Source: Deltaproteobacteria bacterium | GTDB lineage: Bacteria; Desulfobacterota; GWC2-55-46; JADFVP01 | DNA length: 49,481 nt | Reading direction: 5' to 3' | Assembly: GCA_024275045.1 (NCBI GenBank) | Contig: JAJRZX010000083.1 | Span: 1 to 49,481 of the forward strand | Shown here: positions 8,595 through 17,895 of the stretch, in pieces | Position numbering within the stretch: position 1 is the first letter of the stretch | How the letters are laid out: each line of letters starts with the position of its first letter | Made by a program: the position numbers and the translations under genes | Notes under the pieces: model-generated | The model's input: the letters and a program-made list of their open reading frames with translations, nothing else | What the model was told of the DNA's origin: nothing | Database searches by the model: none

Positions 8595-9692
8595 TTATTT
8601 TTTCTTTTTAGCAAGGGTGCTGTAGAGCCCGTAGAGTTTTTCCACCATTCTCGTAGTGGAGAAATCAGCCTCTACAAGTTTTCTGCCTTCAGCGCCCATG
8701 GATTCACAGAGGTCCCGGTCTTTAAGGAGTTTTATAATAGCTTCTCCAAGCTCCTCGGCGTTATCTGGTTTTACAAGGAGTCCTGTTATGCCGTCTTTTA
8801 CCACCTCGGGCACACCACCGACGCGTGTGGAGATGACGGCCCGTCTCATGGCCGAGGCCTCAAGTATGGATGTGCCCAGCGCCTCTTGAAATGTAGGCAG
8901 CACAAAGAGGTCTATGCCCTTTAGTACGGTCTCTACGTCTTTACGAAGTCCCAGAAGTCTCACGTTTTTGGATAAACCAAGCTTTTTTATTTGGGCTTTT
9001 ATGTTATCAGTCTGCGGCCCGTCGCCGGCAAAGACAAAGATGGCCTCAGGCACTTCTTTTAGTACGGCAGGTATGGCTTCGAGGAGCACGTGGTGGCCTT
9101 TTTTTCTTCTGAGTATTGCTATTGTTCCTACAATGGGTGCGTCTGCTGGTAAGCCTTCGGCCTCTCTAAAGTTATCAGGCGTTGTATGGGGGTTAAAGCG
9201 CGTGAGGTTTATGCCCGTTGGTATGGAGAGAACCTGTCTGCTTCTAATGCCCCGCTCCTGGACAAGGTATTTTCTAACGTAATCGCTTACCGTAACAACT
9301 CTGTGCGGTATCATTGAGTATGTGGATTTTGATGTAATGGGCAGGGCGAGGTGGCGAGTGCGCACAACCACGGGCCGCCGCGTGGAGAGGCGTGCGGCTA
9401 TGCCCGCGAGAAAGCTGTCTGTTCCGCTATGGGTTACAACAACATCAACGCGCTCTTGTTTTATAAGCCCTGTGATAAAACGGATCGCGCTTATATCGTG
9501 TGATGCCCTGAGCCTGTGGGTACGCGTCTCAATACCTGCCTTTTGCGCGCGCTCACGGAGCTTGCTCTCAGGACGGCAGAGGATTATGACTCGCGCGTCA
9601 AAGGTTTTTTTCAGACCATCACACTCATGGAGCGTGCGGTTTTCCTGTCCGCCCCACCCTGATGAGCTCTCTGTATGAAGTATGGTGAGCAT
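8595..9692 (-). CDS. Glycosyltransferase family 4 (GT-B)
   Basis: A 365-residue GT4 enzyme beginning LTILHTESSSGWGGQENRTL (residues 2-21), the acceptor loop of this family. The middle has SIPTGINLTRFNPH (about residues 155-168), and the donor domain carries GTIAILRRKKGHHVLLEA and PTFQEALGTSILEASAMRRAV with the E-X7-E pair. It probably transfers a hexose or related sugar during LPS core assembly at the cytoplasmic face. It sits 33 bp downstream of a GT9 gene and is followed by the hairpin element, which could end or modulate the transcript before the deacetylase. Confidence 0.85.
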   Translation of the reverse strand: MLTILHTESSSGWGGQENRTLHECDGLKKTFDARVIILCRPESKLRERAQKAGIETRTHRLRASHDISAIRFITGLIKQERVDVVVTHSGTDSFLAGIAARLSTRRPVVVRTRHLALPITSKSTYSMIPHRVVTVSDYVRKYLVQERGIRSRQVLSIPTGINLTRFNPHTTPDNFREAEGLPADAPIVGTIAILRRKKGHHVLLEAIPAVLKEVPEAIFVFAGDGPQTDNIKAQIKKLGLSKNVRLLGLRKDVETVLKGIDLFVLPTFQEALGTSILEASAMRRAVISTRVGGVPEVVKDGITGLLVKPDNAEELGEAIIKLLKDRDLCESMGAEGRKLVEADFSTTRMVEKLYGLYSTLAKKKK

Positions 9693-9725
9693 GGTTTTTT
9701 AGTATTAATCCGTTATTGTAAAAAA

Positions 9726-10910
9726 TTATTGTTCTGTATATGCAGCGGCTTCTCTGCCGTATTTAATTGTGTATTCATCGAGAATTTTTTCAATAAGTTT
9801 TTGGTCAAGCTCATCAAGGCACTCGCTTTTTTTGCTTCCATTGCAGCCGTCTTTTCCGCATGGCACGCAGTCACGTGTATCCTGAATTACAGTATTGGTG
9901 CCAAAAGACTGCACCCCATTGCGCTTTTTATATGGCGTAAACAAGGTATTGGCGGAGTTGGAAGAGAGGCTTTTTACGGCCTCGTTATCCCAGGGGCCCC
10001 AGTCAAAGGCCCCGCTTGGCCCGAATAGCGCCACGACAGGAGTGCCTACTGCGGCGGCTATGTGCATGGGCGCGGAGTCAACACCAAAAAAAAATGCCGC
10101 ACGTTTGGAGAGTACGCCAAGCCCCTTGAGGCTGAGGTTCCCAGAGAGAAGAATCATTGGTCTTTTCATAAGGTCAGCGATCTCTTTTAAGAGCGCCGCC
10201 TCACGTCTCTCGGGCCCTGATGTTAAAACTACCTGAAGTCCGCTCTCTGCGATATGATCAAGGATAGAGGCCATTAAGAAGCTCTGCGGGCACTTGAATA
10301 ACCACCGCGATACAGGGTGCACGTGTACAAAAGGTTTTTTAATACCCTTGTTGATAGATGTTCCTAAAACCTTATCTACTGCGGCTTCGTCCTCTGAGTC
10401 AATAAAAAAATCCACGGTAAGGTCTCTTGTATCTATGCCAAAAGGTCTTAGTACCGCGAGGTTACTTAAGACCGTATGGGTCATGGCAGCAGGGCCCGGG
10501 GATTTATGTGTGTACAGGTATCTCTTGCCCTTAAACCCCTTTCCTTCGGGGTCCGGGCCGAGGCGGTATTTTGCGCCAGTTGCAAAACCTGTGAGCGCGG
10601 CCCTGTCTCCGCCTGTTAGATCAACGGTCATATCAAACCCCTTTGCACGAAGGTTCTTCATAAAACCCAGCCCGCCCCGCACCTTGTCTCCAAGGCCCTG
10701 CTTTTTTTCTTTTCTCTTAAGGACGATAACCTCGTCTACGAGGGGGTTTTTTGTAAGCATATCTTCTGTGCCCGGGTTCACGAGCACTGCGAGGTGCGCT
10801 TTTGGAAAGGTCTCCTTCAAGGCCCTCAAGGCAGGCACGGTGAGCAGCACGTCGCCGATGTTGCGAAGTTTTATTACAAGTATCTTTTTAACGTCAGTAA
10901 AATCCCTCAC
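9726..10910 (-). CDS. Glycosyltransferase family 9, heptosyltransferase III (WaaQ)-like
   Basis: A 394-residue GT9 enzyme. The N-terminus KKILVIKLRNIGDVLLTVPA (residues 8-27) and VLVNPGTEDMLTKNPLVDEV match the WaaQ-type branch. The donor loop is FGVDSAPMHIAAAVGTP followed by VALFGPSGAFDWGPW. Between residues about 335 and 375 it carries CVPCGKDGCNGSKKSEC, a cysteine-rich tail. Known WaaQ adds a side-branch heptose to the inner core. It overlaps the upstream GT2 by 4 bp. Assignment to WaaQ rather than another GT9 branch is by resemblance of the N-terminus only. Confidence 0.8.
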   Translation of the reverse strand: MRDFTDVKKILVIKLRNIGDVLLTVPALRALKETFPKAHLAVLVNPGTEDMLTKNPLVDEVIVLKRKEKKQGLGDKVRGGLGFMKNLRAKGFDMTVDLTGGDRAALTGFATGAKYRLGPDPEGKGFKGKRYLYTHKSPGPAAMTHTVLSNLAVLRPFGIDTRDLTVDFFIDSEDEAAVDKVLGTSINKGIKKPFVHVHPVSRWLFKCPQSFLMASILDHIAESGLQVVLTSGPERREAALLKEIADLMKRPMILLSGNLSLKGLGVLSKRAAFFFGVDSAPMHIAAAVGTPVVALFGPSGAFDWGPWDNEAVKSLSSNSANTLFTPYKKRNGVQSFGTNTVIQDTRDCVPCGKDGCNGSKKSECLDELDQKLIEKILDEYTIKYGREAAAYTEQ

Positions 10911-11674
10911 CCCTCTTGCACCCCCCGGTCCTGCTCACTTATAATTTGTCTGAGTTTTGCATATTTTCTGTATGTGTAACGGGCGTAAAGCATTGATAAC
11001 GTAAGACCCGTGCTGCCTTCAAGAAAACCTTTTCGCAGAACAAACATCTTTACAAAGGTGAATAGAGGGCGAAGAAGTAAATCAGTCGCGCCTGCTCTGC
11101 GGCCCTCTTTGTGCATCTCTTCTGCCGCAAGACAAGAGTACCGCTCCATCCTCTTAAGGTAATCCTCAACCCCGCTGTAAGTCCTGTGAATGAGCGGAGT
11201 AGTAAGACGCCCTGTTGGACCCTCTACAACTACGGCCTCGTGAACAGCCCTCTCGGAAAACCTGCCCGCGTCTTTTCTGTAAAGGCGCAGGTTCAGGTCC
11301 GGGTACCAGCCGCAGTGACGTATCCACTTATCACCAAAATAATTCTTTCGTGGAACATAATACCCGAGCACACTGCCGCCGGCAAGGACGCGGGTTATCT
11401 CTTCGCCAAGCCCCGGGGCGGCCCGTTCATCTGCGTCTATATTGAATATCCATTGATTTTTTGCCCGTGACTGACAGAGGTTCTTCTGAGCGCCGAAACC
11501 AAGCCACTTGTCTGTATAAACCCTGGCCCCGTAGGAGCGGCAGATGGCAACCGTCTCATCCGTGCTATTGGAGTCAGATACGATTATCTCATCGGCCCAC
11601 TTCAGGCTCGCGAGACACTCGCCGATATTGGCCTCCTCGTTAAGGGTGATTATGGTTACGCTTACCTTTTCCAT
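10907..11674 (-). CDS. Glycosyltransferase family 2, WaaE/KdtX-like LPS core enzyme
   Basis: A 255-residue inverting GT-A enzyme. It begins VSVTIITLNEEANIGECLAS (residues 4-23), with the nucleotide-binding SDSNSTDETVAI and the metal motif FNIDADERAAPGL (about residues 76-88). This set, including DKWLGFGAQKNL, is typical of WaaE/KdtX-type core glucosyltransferases that act on heptose I. The C-terminus has a short hydrophobic stretch (LFTFVKMFVLRKGFLEGSTG). It is the first gene of a long co-directional glycan block and overlaps the downstream GT9 by 4 bp. AAGG lies just upstream of the ATG. Confidence 0.85.
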   Translation of the reverse strand: MEKVSVTIITLNEEANIGECLASLKWADEIIVSDSNSTDETVAICRSYGARVYTDKWLGFGAQKNLCQSRAKNQWIFNIDADERAAPGLGEEITRVLAGGSVLGYYVPRKNYFGDKWIRHCGWYPDLNLRLYRKDAGRFSERAVHEAVVVEGPTGRLTTPLIHRTYSGVEDYLKRMERYSCLAAEEMHKEGRRAGATDLLLRPLFTFVKMFVLRKGFLEGSTGLTLSMLYARYTYRKYAKLRQIISEQDRGVQEG

Positions 11675-11800
11675 GGACCTTATTGAGGGGTATGGTTCTG
11701 AGGCCTAACCCCTCTGCGTGAACCCCAATGCGCGCGAAAGGGATTGTTAGAGAGATAGGGGAAGGAAGTGGTTATCTTCAGACCAGAGCGGCGTGCTTTC

Positions 11801-11980
11801 TTATTCGCCGCTTTTAATCGTCTCAGCCTCATCAACGAGCATTACAGGGATACCGTCTTTGATGGGGTATACAAGGGCACAATGCGCACAGATAAGACCA
11901 TCATTGTTTTTGTTAACCGTTACCTCACCCTTACACTCCGGGCAGGCAAGTATCTCAAGCAACTCCTTGTCAATGGCCAT
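11801..11980 (-). CDS. Trm112-family small zinc protein (YcaR-like)
   Basis: A 59-residue protein reading MAIDKELLEILACPECKGEV at the start, then LICAHCALVYPI and KDGIPVMLVDEAE. The two CxxC pairs (residues 13-16 and 31-34) form the zinc ribbon of the Trm112/UPF0434 family, and DGIPVML is the family's C-terminal strand. In bacteria these proteins often sit in LPS or lipid A gene clusters, as here, but their role there is unclear. A strong ribosome site, GGAGG, lies 5 bases before the ATG. The hairpin element array ends 18 bp upstream of the start, so the array fills its leader region. Confidence 0.9.
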   Translation of the reverse strand: MAIDKELLEILACPECKGEVTVNKNNDGLICAHCALVYPIKDGIPVMLVDEAETIKSGE

Positions 11981-11998
11981 AGAATCCTCCGGAAGTTC

Positions 11999-12385
11999 CT
12001 TACTTTCTTTTGGAAAAAAGAAAGTAAGATAAAGAAAACCAATATGGGAACAAAATTATATCTGCCTGCAAAACATATGCTTCCAACCAAACTTAAGACG
12101 AAAAAAGAAACCAAGATAAAGAAAACCAATATGGGAACAAAATTATATCTGCCTGCAAAACATACGCTTTCAGCCAAACTTAAGACGAAAAAAGAAACCA
12201 AGATAAAGAAAACCAATATGGGAACAAAATTATATCTGCCTGCAAAACATATGCTTCCAACCAAACTTAAGACGAAAAAAGAAACCAAGATAAAGAAAAT
12301 TAATATGGGAACAAAATCATCTCTACCTGCAAAACATATGCTTCCAACCAAACTTAAGGCAAAAAAAGAAAGGGGCAATGAACGC
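11999..12385 (-). repeat. Tandem array B of the dispersed hairpin element (87-bp period)
   Basis: Four near-identical 87-bp repeats; equivalent points (AAGAT) fall at 12026, 12113, 12200 and 12287. The end nearest the Trm112 gene has the perfect hairpin CTTACTTTCTTTT (11999-12011), loop GGAA, AAAAGAAAGTAAG (12016-12028). The other unit boundaries lack the right arm and, read on the minus strand, run CTTGGTTTCTTTTTTCGTC then TTAAGTTTGG. The locus-specific part (GCAGGCAGATATAA on the minus strand) differs from arrays A and C. The most distal unit has diverged (TTAATATGGG, ATCATCTCTACC). Both strands stay open across the array because 87 is a multiple of three; no gene is called here. Confidence 0.9.
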
Positions 12386-12450
12386 ATTACCGCTTAAATG
12401 ATTCCAACCGCAAACTCAGCAGCTATTTAAAAACATCTTATATTAACATG

Positions 12451-12483
12451 AAAAAAAGGGTATTACCGCAAAAAAATAACCCC
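12451..12483 (-). terminator. Probable intrinsic terminator after the flippase-like gene
   Basis: On the minus strand, GGGTTAT and ATACCC form a stem with one bulge, followed directly by seven T residues (plus strand AAAAAAA at 12451-12457). It starts about 20 bp past the stop of the gene at 12505, in the right place to end that transcript. The rest of 12386-12504 shows nothing else. Confidence 0.6.
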
Positions 12484-12504
12484 TCAACAGCCAAACCCCC
12501 GGCA

Positions 12505-13467
12505 TCAGCTGTCCTCGGGAATCTCCCTGGCATGACCGCCCATCTTGATAAAGGCCACTCCGCCTATCATGCTTACTACTACCATAACAGCGTACCAGAT
12601 AAGAGATAAGGAAAGCGCCTGCCCCTTTGTGGCCCCTACCATGGTAAAGAGGTAGACAAAGGCCCCTTCACGGATGCCGAGCCCGCCAAGAGATATGGGC
12701 AGCATGGTGATAACCGTGGCAATGGGGATGAAAAAGAAGAAGTAGGCAAGGGACACCTCAATGCCGAGGTTGCGGGCAAGTATGTAGTACCCGATAATAA
12801 CGCCTGCCTGCACGATAAAGGACAGGAGCAGTATCTTTATGATGATGTCTTTGTGTCCTTTGTACCCCATGAGGGTCTTGTAAAGTGTGTCTATTTTGTG
12901 GTTAATGCCGTAAAAGTGTATGCGCGCCATTATGTTCATGGCCCAGCTGTGAAGCGACCCAACCCAGATGACGAGGCTTGCCGCTGTGTAACCGCCTATG
13001 AGAAGAATTAAAAAACCCGGCAGGGCCGTGCCGTGTATATGGCCGTAACCCGTTACCAGAGCAATGGTGGTGATGATGATAAGTGCGGAGAACCCGGAGT
13101 ACCTGTCCATGAATATGGAGGCCACGCTTACGCCGCCTTTTTTAGATTCCTTGTACAGGTAAAGTCCTTTTATAATATCGCCTCCCACCATGGTGGGGAG
13201 AAAGTTATTGAAGAACATGCCTATAAAATATATGGCCAAAAGCTTTATGTATGGCACTTCCACGTCTTTTTTCAGGATAATGGACCAGCGGTAGGCGGAG
13301 ATGGCCTGCAGACAGACAAAAAAGACGGCCACGAATATAATGACATAGGGGCTTACTGTCCTGAGGTCGTGGAAAAACATCTTCAGGTCCATGTTTCTGA
13401 AGAGAAAGTAAAGTATGCCGCCGCTTACGATGAACTTAATAAGCGTGGTAAGGACTTTTTTTGTCAT
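12505..13467 (-). CDS. Flippase-like membrane protein (lysylphosphatidylglycerol synthase TM-region family, UPF0104)
   Basis: A 320-residue integral membrane protein with about eight hydrophobic helices. Family marks are YFIGMFFNNFLPTMVGGDII (residues 80-99), MDRYSGFSALIII and the later LPISLGGLGIREGAFVYLF (about residues 255-273). Proteins of this type (PF03706) resemble the flippase half of MprF and often sit beside GT2 and ArnT-like genes in cell-envelope loci. It overlaps the upstream GT2 gene by 4 bp, suggesting the pair acts on the same lipid-linked sugar. The substrate is unknown. Confidence 0.8.
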   Translation of the reverse strand: MTKKVLTTLIKFIVSGGILYFLFRNMDLKMFFHDLRTVSPYVIIFVAVFFVCLQAISAYRWSIILKKDVEVPYIKLLAIYFIGMFFNNFLPTMVGGDIIKGLYLYKESKKGGVSVASIFMDRYSGFSALIIITTIALVTGYGHIHGTALPGFLILLIGGYTAASLVIWVGSLHSWAMNIMARIHFYGINHKIDTLYKTLMGYKGHKDIIIKILLLSFIVQAGVIIGYYILARNLGIEVSLAYFFFFIPIATVITMLPISLGGLGIREGAFVYLFTMVGATKGQALSLSLIWYAVMVVVSMIGGVAFIKMGGHAREIPEDS

Positions 13468-14423
13468 CTGCCAAGGACCTTTTTAACGAAAAATATGGGT
13501 TTATGCTGAGACTCGTGGTAAACACGGGCAAGCATCTCGCCAAGCAGCCCCATTACTATAAGCTGAACACCCAGTATTATGCAGAGTATGGCAAGGAGCA
13601 GCAAAGGGCGGCCCCCGATGTCGTTACCGAATATAAGTTTACTTGCCGCAAGGTATACGGAGAAGGCACCGCCAATGAAACCCAGTACAAGGCCCAGCGG
13701 CCCGAATGCCTGTATGGGGCGTGTGGAAAAACTCTGAAGAAATTTCACGGTTATAAGGTCAAGGAGCACTCGGAAGGTGCGGGAAATTCCGTACTTGGAT
13801 TTACCGAACTTTCTCTCGTGATGGGTAGTCTCCACCTCGGTAATGCTGGCCCCTACCCAGCTTGCCATTGCAGGGATAAAGCGGTGCATCTCGCCGTAGA
13901 GGCGTACGTTTTTTATGACCTCGCTGCGATAAGCCTTTAGCGTGCAGCCGTAGTCATGAAGGTGAACGCCTGTTACCCAGGAGATGAGCCTGTTCGCAAC
14001 TATGGATGGAAGCCGCCGTGAGATAAAGGGGTCTTTTCTATCTTTTCTCCACCCGCTTACAATATCAAAGTCTTTTATCTTCTCAAGCATATTGGGTATA
14101 TCCACAGGGTCGTTCTGCAGGTCCCCGTCCATGGTAATGATTACATCGCCGGTTGCGTACTCAATGCCCGCTGCCATGGCCGCGGTCTGCCCAAAGTTGC
14201 GGCGAAAGGATACTACCACTACCTTATCGTCCTTACTCTGAATTCCTTCAAGTACGGAGAATGTGCTGTCTTTACTTCCGTCATCAACAAAGACCATCTC
14301 GTACTCTCGGCCTGTGCTGTCCATGACTTTTTTTATGGCCTCGTATAGGAGTGTTACGTTTTTTTCTTCCTCATATACGGGTACTACTATGGATACGGAA
14401 TCTGCATTATTATCTTTTTTCAA
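13464..14423 (-). CDS. Polyprenyl-phosphate glycosyltransferase, GT2 (ArnC/GtrB-like)
   Basis: A 319-residue membrane-attached GT2. The catalytic domain has SIVVPVYEEEKNV (about residues 11-23), FVDDGSKDST, and ITMDGDLQNDPVDIP (about residues 95-109). Two C-terminal helices (about residues 235-258 and 270-292) match DPMS/ArnC/GtrB enzymes that load a sugar onto undecaprenyl phosphate. The start is a TTG with AGAGGA four bases upstream; no ATG fits better. It overlaps the flippase-like gene by 4 bp, and an ArnT-like GT39 lies upstream. Together they form a plausible make, flip and transfer route for one sugar. Confidence 0.85.
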   Translation of the reverse strand: MKKDNNADSVSIVVPVYEEEKNVTLLYEAIKKVMDSTGREYEMVFVDDGSKDSTFSVLEGIQSKDDKVVVVSFRRNFGQTAAMAAGIEYATGDVIITMDGDLQNDPVDIPNMLEKIKDFDIVSGWRKDRKDPFISRRLPSIVANRLISWVTGVHLHDYGCTLKAYRSEVIKNVRLYGEMHRFIPAMASWVGASITEVETTHHERKFGKSKYGISRTFRVLLDLITVKFLQSFSTRPIQAFGPLGLVLGFIGGAFSVYLAASKLIFGNDIGGRPLLLLAILCIILGVQLIVMGLLGEMLARVYHESQHKPIFFVKKVLGR

Positions 14424-14558
14424 GGTGTCCTCTTTTAATAATCACGCCCCGTGACCTGAATCGGGCAGGGGTTTTTATCTCTGTATCTTTGTAAGGGCGA
14501 GAGTGTTCTTGTATGGTTTTTTCCGGGTTTCTCCCTCTCAATTTACCGGTATCTTATC

Positions 14559-16139
14559 TTAGAATTTTTGCGTCTCACCATCTTCTCTGGCCGGCGCGGC
14601 GAATCCTTTAAAGCCGTAACACCTGAAGATGGAAAACTCTTTCAGGAGCCTCCCTTTGTAATATATAGGAAAACGCTCTTTTTTGCACTCTCTAAAGGCC
14701 GCCCCCGTACGCGGCGTAAGTCCGGCGTTGCCGCCCTTTACATATATGGCGTCGTGGCCTTTTAGCGCGGCAAAACCCGGCCACAGATCATACTGGTTCA
14801 TCCTTCTCGAGCCTGTGTTCACGTTATAGGCAGCGGGCTGGCCTCTGGTGTAAAAAGCAAGCTCGCTTGTTATCTGATAGGTGTTGCTCATGATGAAGAT
14901 TTTTTCGCCGCCGGAGTCGTGCTCTGCTTCTGCCTCCATCTCTTCTTTTACATCGCTTACCTTGTCTCCAAGCTTCTGCCAGGAAGTAACCCTGTTAAAG
15001 GGCGGCCCCCAGAGAATTTTTGGAGCCAGTGGCTCGAGGAGCCAGGGGCAATAAGCGATAACCGTACCCACCGTGCCCATGAGTACGGTGAGTACTCCCA
15101 GAACAGCAAGGGTCTTTTTTACCCTGCTGCCGCGAGGTCTGCTTTTTTTGTATGCCTCTTGAAATACCCACACAGCTGCGGGCAGCGCCGTAACATAAGC
15201 GGCGATGGCCCAGTTGGCCTGCACCTTACCATGAAACCCCGCGAAAAGGAAAAAGAAAAACACAAAGGCAGAGGCAAAGAAACAAAAGAGATGGGCTGTG
15301 GAGCGTCCGCCAAAACCCTTGCGCCCGCATCGGTATATACCGTATACAAAACCCGCGAATATAAGTGGCGTAAAGAGCCCTGCCTGTGATGCGATAAAAT
15401 CAAGGGGTTCCTTTATGGAGAAACCACCGCTGCCCACATGGGCCTGACCCAGTGTGTGGCGAAAGGTTACGCCCTTATTGGCAAAGTTCCAGATAAAGAC
15501 AGGGAGCGATACTATGGTGGTAATAATACCGGCTACATATGGGCCGGGGCTCAGCAACAGCCGTCTCTGCTCTTTGCCTGAGAGCAGGAAGAGCAGGAGC
15601 GTGGGGTAGATAAGTACCATGGTGTATTTACTTAAAAAACCAAGGCCCGCCAGAAGCCCTGCCACGTACCAGTGGATCATTTTCTGGCTCTTCAGGGCCC
15701 GCATGAAGAAAAAGACCGTGCCTGCCCAGAAAAATATAAATGGCACGTCTGTTGTCATTAATATGGAGCCAACAGAGAGCAGCGGAGTTATGGTGGAGAG
15801 CAGGGCAGCGTAAAAACCCGTTTTTTCTTCCCCCGTGATCTCACATCCGATGAGATACATAAAGTACGAGCCTCCTGCGGCAAAGACTACGGCCCCGGCC
15901 CTTACGGCAAAGGCGGTGCTGCCGAGTAAAGCGGTAAAAAAGGCGATGATATAGGCAACCCCGGGGCCTTTGCTGTAGTAACTCAGCGATAGGTGACGCG
16001 ACCACTCCCAGTAATGGGCCTCGTCCGGGGAGAGGTCAAAGGGGGTGTAAAGCAGATAAATGAGGCGCAGGATTGAGATGGCCGCAAGGATTAAGATGAG
16101 GTTTTGATTGTAATAACGCGTTTTTCTCTGGTTTTTCAA
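14559..16139 (-). CDS. GT39 family glycosyltransferase (ArnT-like)
   Basis: A 526-residue polytopic membrane protein. The first periplasmic loop has DLSPDEAHYWEWSRHLSLSY (residues 36-55), with the DE pair typical of GT39/PMT/ArnT enzymes, and SKGPGVAYI follows. About ten or more hydrophobic helices come next, then a periplasmic C-terminal domain (about residues 370-526). Members move a sugar from a polyprenyl phosphate donor to lipid A, core or protein on the periplasmic side. It overlaps the PAP2 gene by 4 bp. The gap of 135 bp to the GT2 gene downstream shows no gene. The likely donor is the lipid made by that GT2. Confidence 0.8.
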   Translation of the reverse strand: MKNQRKTRYYNQNLILILAAISILRLIYLLYTPFDLSPDEAHYWEWSRHLSLSYYSKGPGVAYIIAFFTALLGSTAFAVRAGAVVFAAGGSYFMYLIGCEITGEEKTGFYAALLSTITPLLSVGSILMTTDVPFIFFWAGTVFFFMRALKSQKMIHWYVAGLLAGLGFLSKYTMVLIYPTLLLFLLSGKEQRRLLLSPGPYVAGIITTIVSLPVFIWNFANKGVTFRHTLGQAHVGSGGFSIKEPLDFIASQAGLFTPLIFAGFVYGIYRCGRKGFGGRSTAHLFCFFASAFVFFFFLFAGFHGKVQANWAIAAYVTALPAAVWVFQEAYKKSRPRGSRVKKTLAVLGVLTVLMGTVGTVIAYCPWLLEPLAPKILWGPPFNRVTSWQKLGDKVSDVKEEMEAEAEHDSGGEKIFIMSNTYQITSELAFYTRGQPAAYNVNTGSRRMNQYDLWPGFAALKGHDAIYVKGGNAGLTPRTGAAFRECKKERFPIYYKGRLLKEFSIFRCYGFKGFAAPAREDGETQKF

Positions 16140-16690
16140 TGTTTAACGGCCTTTTTTATGGCTTTTAAGCCTTTTTTATCTGCAAAATGCCATGCCGTGG
16201 CGATAATGGCCCCGATAATGGCCCCGCCTATTACGTCCAGCGGGTAGTGTACGCCCACATAGACCCTTGAGTAGGCAACGAGCGATGCGCCTAATAGGAA
16301 AAAAGGCGTATATTTTCTGTACCTGAGGCTTAAAAGCACTAACGCAGCAAAAATATTGGTGGCGTGCCCTGATGGAAATGAGTACGAGCCGCCGCATCCC
16401 GTAAGGACTCTTGCCCCTTCAATCACGTGACAGGGGCGCACTCGCATAAAGACGTCTTTTAGAAGTGAGGCCATAAAGTCGCTTGATATGATAGTTATAA
16501 TAAGAAGCACAGTGAGGCGTATCTCGGCCTTTTTGTGTCTGTAAACTACAAGAATGAGAAGTATGACCGCAGGCGCCAGCAGATGGCTCTTATCAGTAAT
16601 AAAGGGCATGATTACGTCAAGAACGGATGAGGAGAGAGTGCTGTTTATCACCATGAATAATGCGGTGTCTATGTGTGAGAGCCATTGCAT
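16136..16690 (-). CDS. PAP2-family phosphatase
   Basis: A 184-residue membrane phosphatase with all three PAP2 motifs: KDVFMRVRP (about residues 78-86), SYSFPSGHATN (about residues 102-112) and SRVYVGVHYPLDVIGG (about residues 141-156). Five to six hydrophobic helices are present. Its place between waaC and an ArnT-like gene suggests action on lipid A phosphate (LpxE-like) or on undecaprenyl pyrophosphate; sequence alone does not decide. The ATG overlaps the waaC stop by one base (TGATG), so translation is probably coupled. Confidence 0.85.
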   Translation of the reverse strand: MQWLSHIDTALFMVINSTLSSSVLDVIMPFITDKSHLLAPAVILLILVVYRHKKAEIRLTVLLIITIISSDFMASLLKDVFMRVRPCHVIEGARVLTGCGGSYSFPSGHATNIFAALVLLSLRYRKYTPFFLLGASLVAYSRVYVGVHYPLDVIGGAIIGAIIATAWHFADKKGLKAIKKAVKH

Positions 16691-17895
16691 CAGTGCTGCC
16701 TCCGCATACTTGCAGCGACCTCTGCCGCCTTGGTGGTTTGGGCCTGCGGGACGGGCAGCGAAAGGCCAAGCCTCTCTACGGCCTCCACGACCTCTGCCAC
16801 CTCTATCTCAGTCATACATCTGGGGTTAGAGCATTTTTTTCTAAAGCAGGGGCTGCACGAGAGCCCCTTTCGCACCACCCTGTGAGCGCTGCCAATGGGC
16901 CCAGTGCGCCACGGGGCCGTAGGGCCAAATAAGGCCACCACGGGCAGCCCTGCTGCAACGGCTATGTGCATGGGCCCTGAGTCCAGTGTTACGCAGAACC
17001 TTGCCAGCCTCATAAGTGCGGCAAGACCACGTAAATCCACTGTACCCGCAAGGTTGTGGGCGCGCGGCCCAATGCCTTTTTTTATCCTCTCGGCGGCCCC
17101 TTTATCCTCTTCGCTCCCCACGATAACGGCCTCAAGTCCGTATTTTTTCGTTATTATCCTGCCAAGCTCCATAAACTTCTCATCAACCCAGAGTTTTTTC
17201 TTCCACCTTGCACGAGGAACAATGATAAAAAAGGGGTTTTCTGTTTCTTCAGCCCTCTCGGCCTCCTCAACTCCACCTGCCATCAGCCCCATGGGGGAGA
17301 GTATCTCTCTGATATGGCTGAGGTTTTCTTCTCCCATGTGCAGGGGAAAGGCCACATCCTCTTCCTCGGCCTCAGCTGCGGCGGCATGGGAACCCTCTTC
17401 GTTCATGGCCGCCTGCACAAGGTCAATGTAGCGAAGCACTGCGTGCCTCTCAGGGTCATATGCAGGGGCCTTTTCGCTAAGGGCAAGGGTGCTGAGCTCG
17501 CGTGCGTTGGCAAAACCTATAACTCGCCTGCCGCGTGCCGCAAGAGCCCAGAGCGCGCTCTTGAATAACCCCTGAAAATCCATGACAAGGTCGTAGCGCC
17601 TTGCCGCGAGCCGCCTTGCGGTGCGCAGATTACCGAGGCTGTCACGGGTCCAGCCGTGTTTTTTTACAATAATCAGGTTATCTATCAAGGGGTTGTTCCT
17701 TAGCACCGATGATGAGGGCTCCTCTACGAGCCAATCTATCTCACAGGCACCGTACCCCTTCTCTCCATACCCTCTCCCACTGCCAGACCCCATCTTCACC
17801 CCCCGTCTCTCAAGGGAGTTCCTGAGGGCCCGCAGGGCGGGCAGCGTCTGCACCACGTCGCCGATGGAGGATAGTTTTATTATGAGGATTCTCAT
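16690..17895 (-). CDS. waaC: Lipopolysaccharide heptosyltransferase I
   Basis: A 401-residue GT9. The start MRILIIKLSSIGDVVQTLPA and the segment DLVMDFQGLFKSALWAL are characteristic of WaaC, which adds the first heptose to Kdo2-lipid A. The donor loop is TLDSGPMHIAVAAGLP, followed by ALFGPTAPWRTGPIG. The tail CSPCFRKKCSNPRC has four cysteines. It is longer than usual because of a glycine-rich insert at residues 32-50 (GVKMGSGSGRGYGEKGYG) just before the CEIDWLVEE strand, and an acidic/alanine insert near residue 170 (AAAAEAEEED). It overlaps gmhB by 4 bp and the PAP2 gene by 1 bp. Confidence 0.9.
   Translation of the reverse strand: MRILIIKLSSIGDVVQTLPALRALRNSLERRGVKMGSGSGRGYGEKGYGACEIDWLVEEPSSSVLRNNPLIDNLIIVKKHGWTRDSLGNLRTARRLAARRYDLVMDFQGLFKSALWALAARGRRVIGFANARELSTLALSEKAPAYDPERHAVLRYIDLVQAAMNEEGSHAAAAEAEEEDVAFPLHMGEENLSHIREILSPMGLMAGGVEEAERAEETENPFFIIVPRARWKKKLWVDEKFMELGRIITKKYGLEAVIVGSEEDKGAAERIKKGIGPRAHNLAGTVDLRGLAALMRLARFCVTLDSGPMHIAVAAGLPVVALFGPTAPWRTGPIGSAHRVVRKGLSCSPCFRKKCSNPRCMTEIEVAEVVEAVERLGLSLPVPQAQTTKAAEVAASMRRQH

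Noticed and set aside
12001-12385. CRISPR array
   Set aside because: The whole 87-bp unit is repeated, including the would-be spacer, so there are no unique spacers, and no cas genes are present. The same holds for arrays A, C and D.
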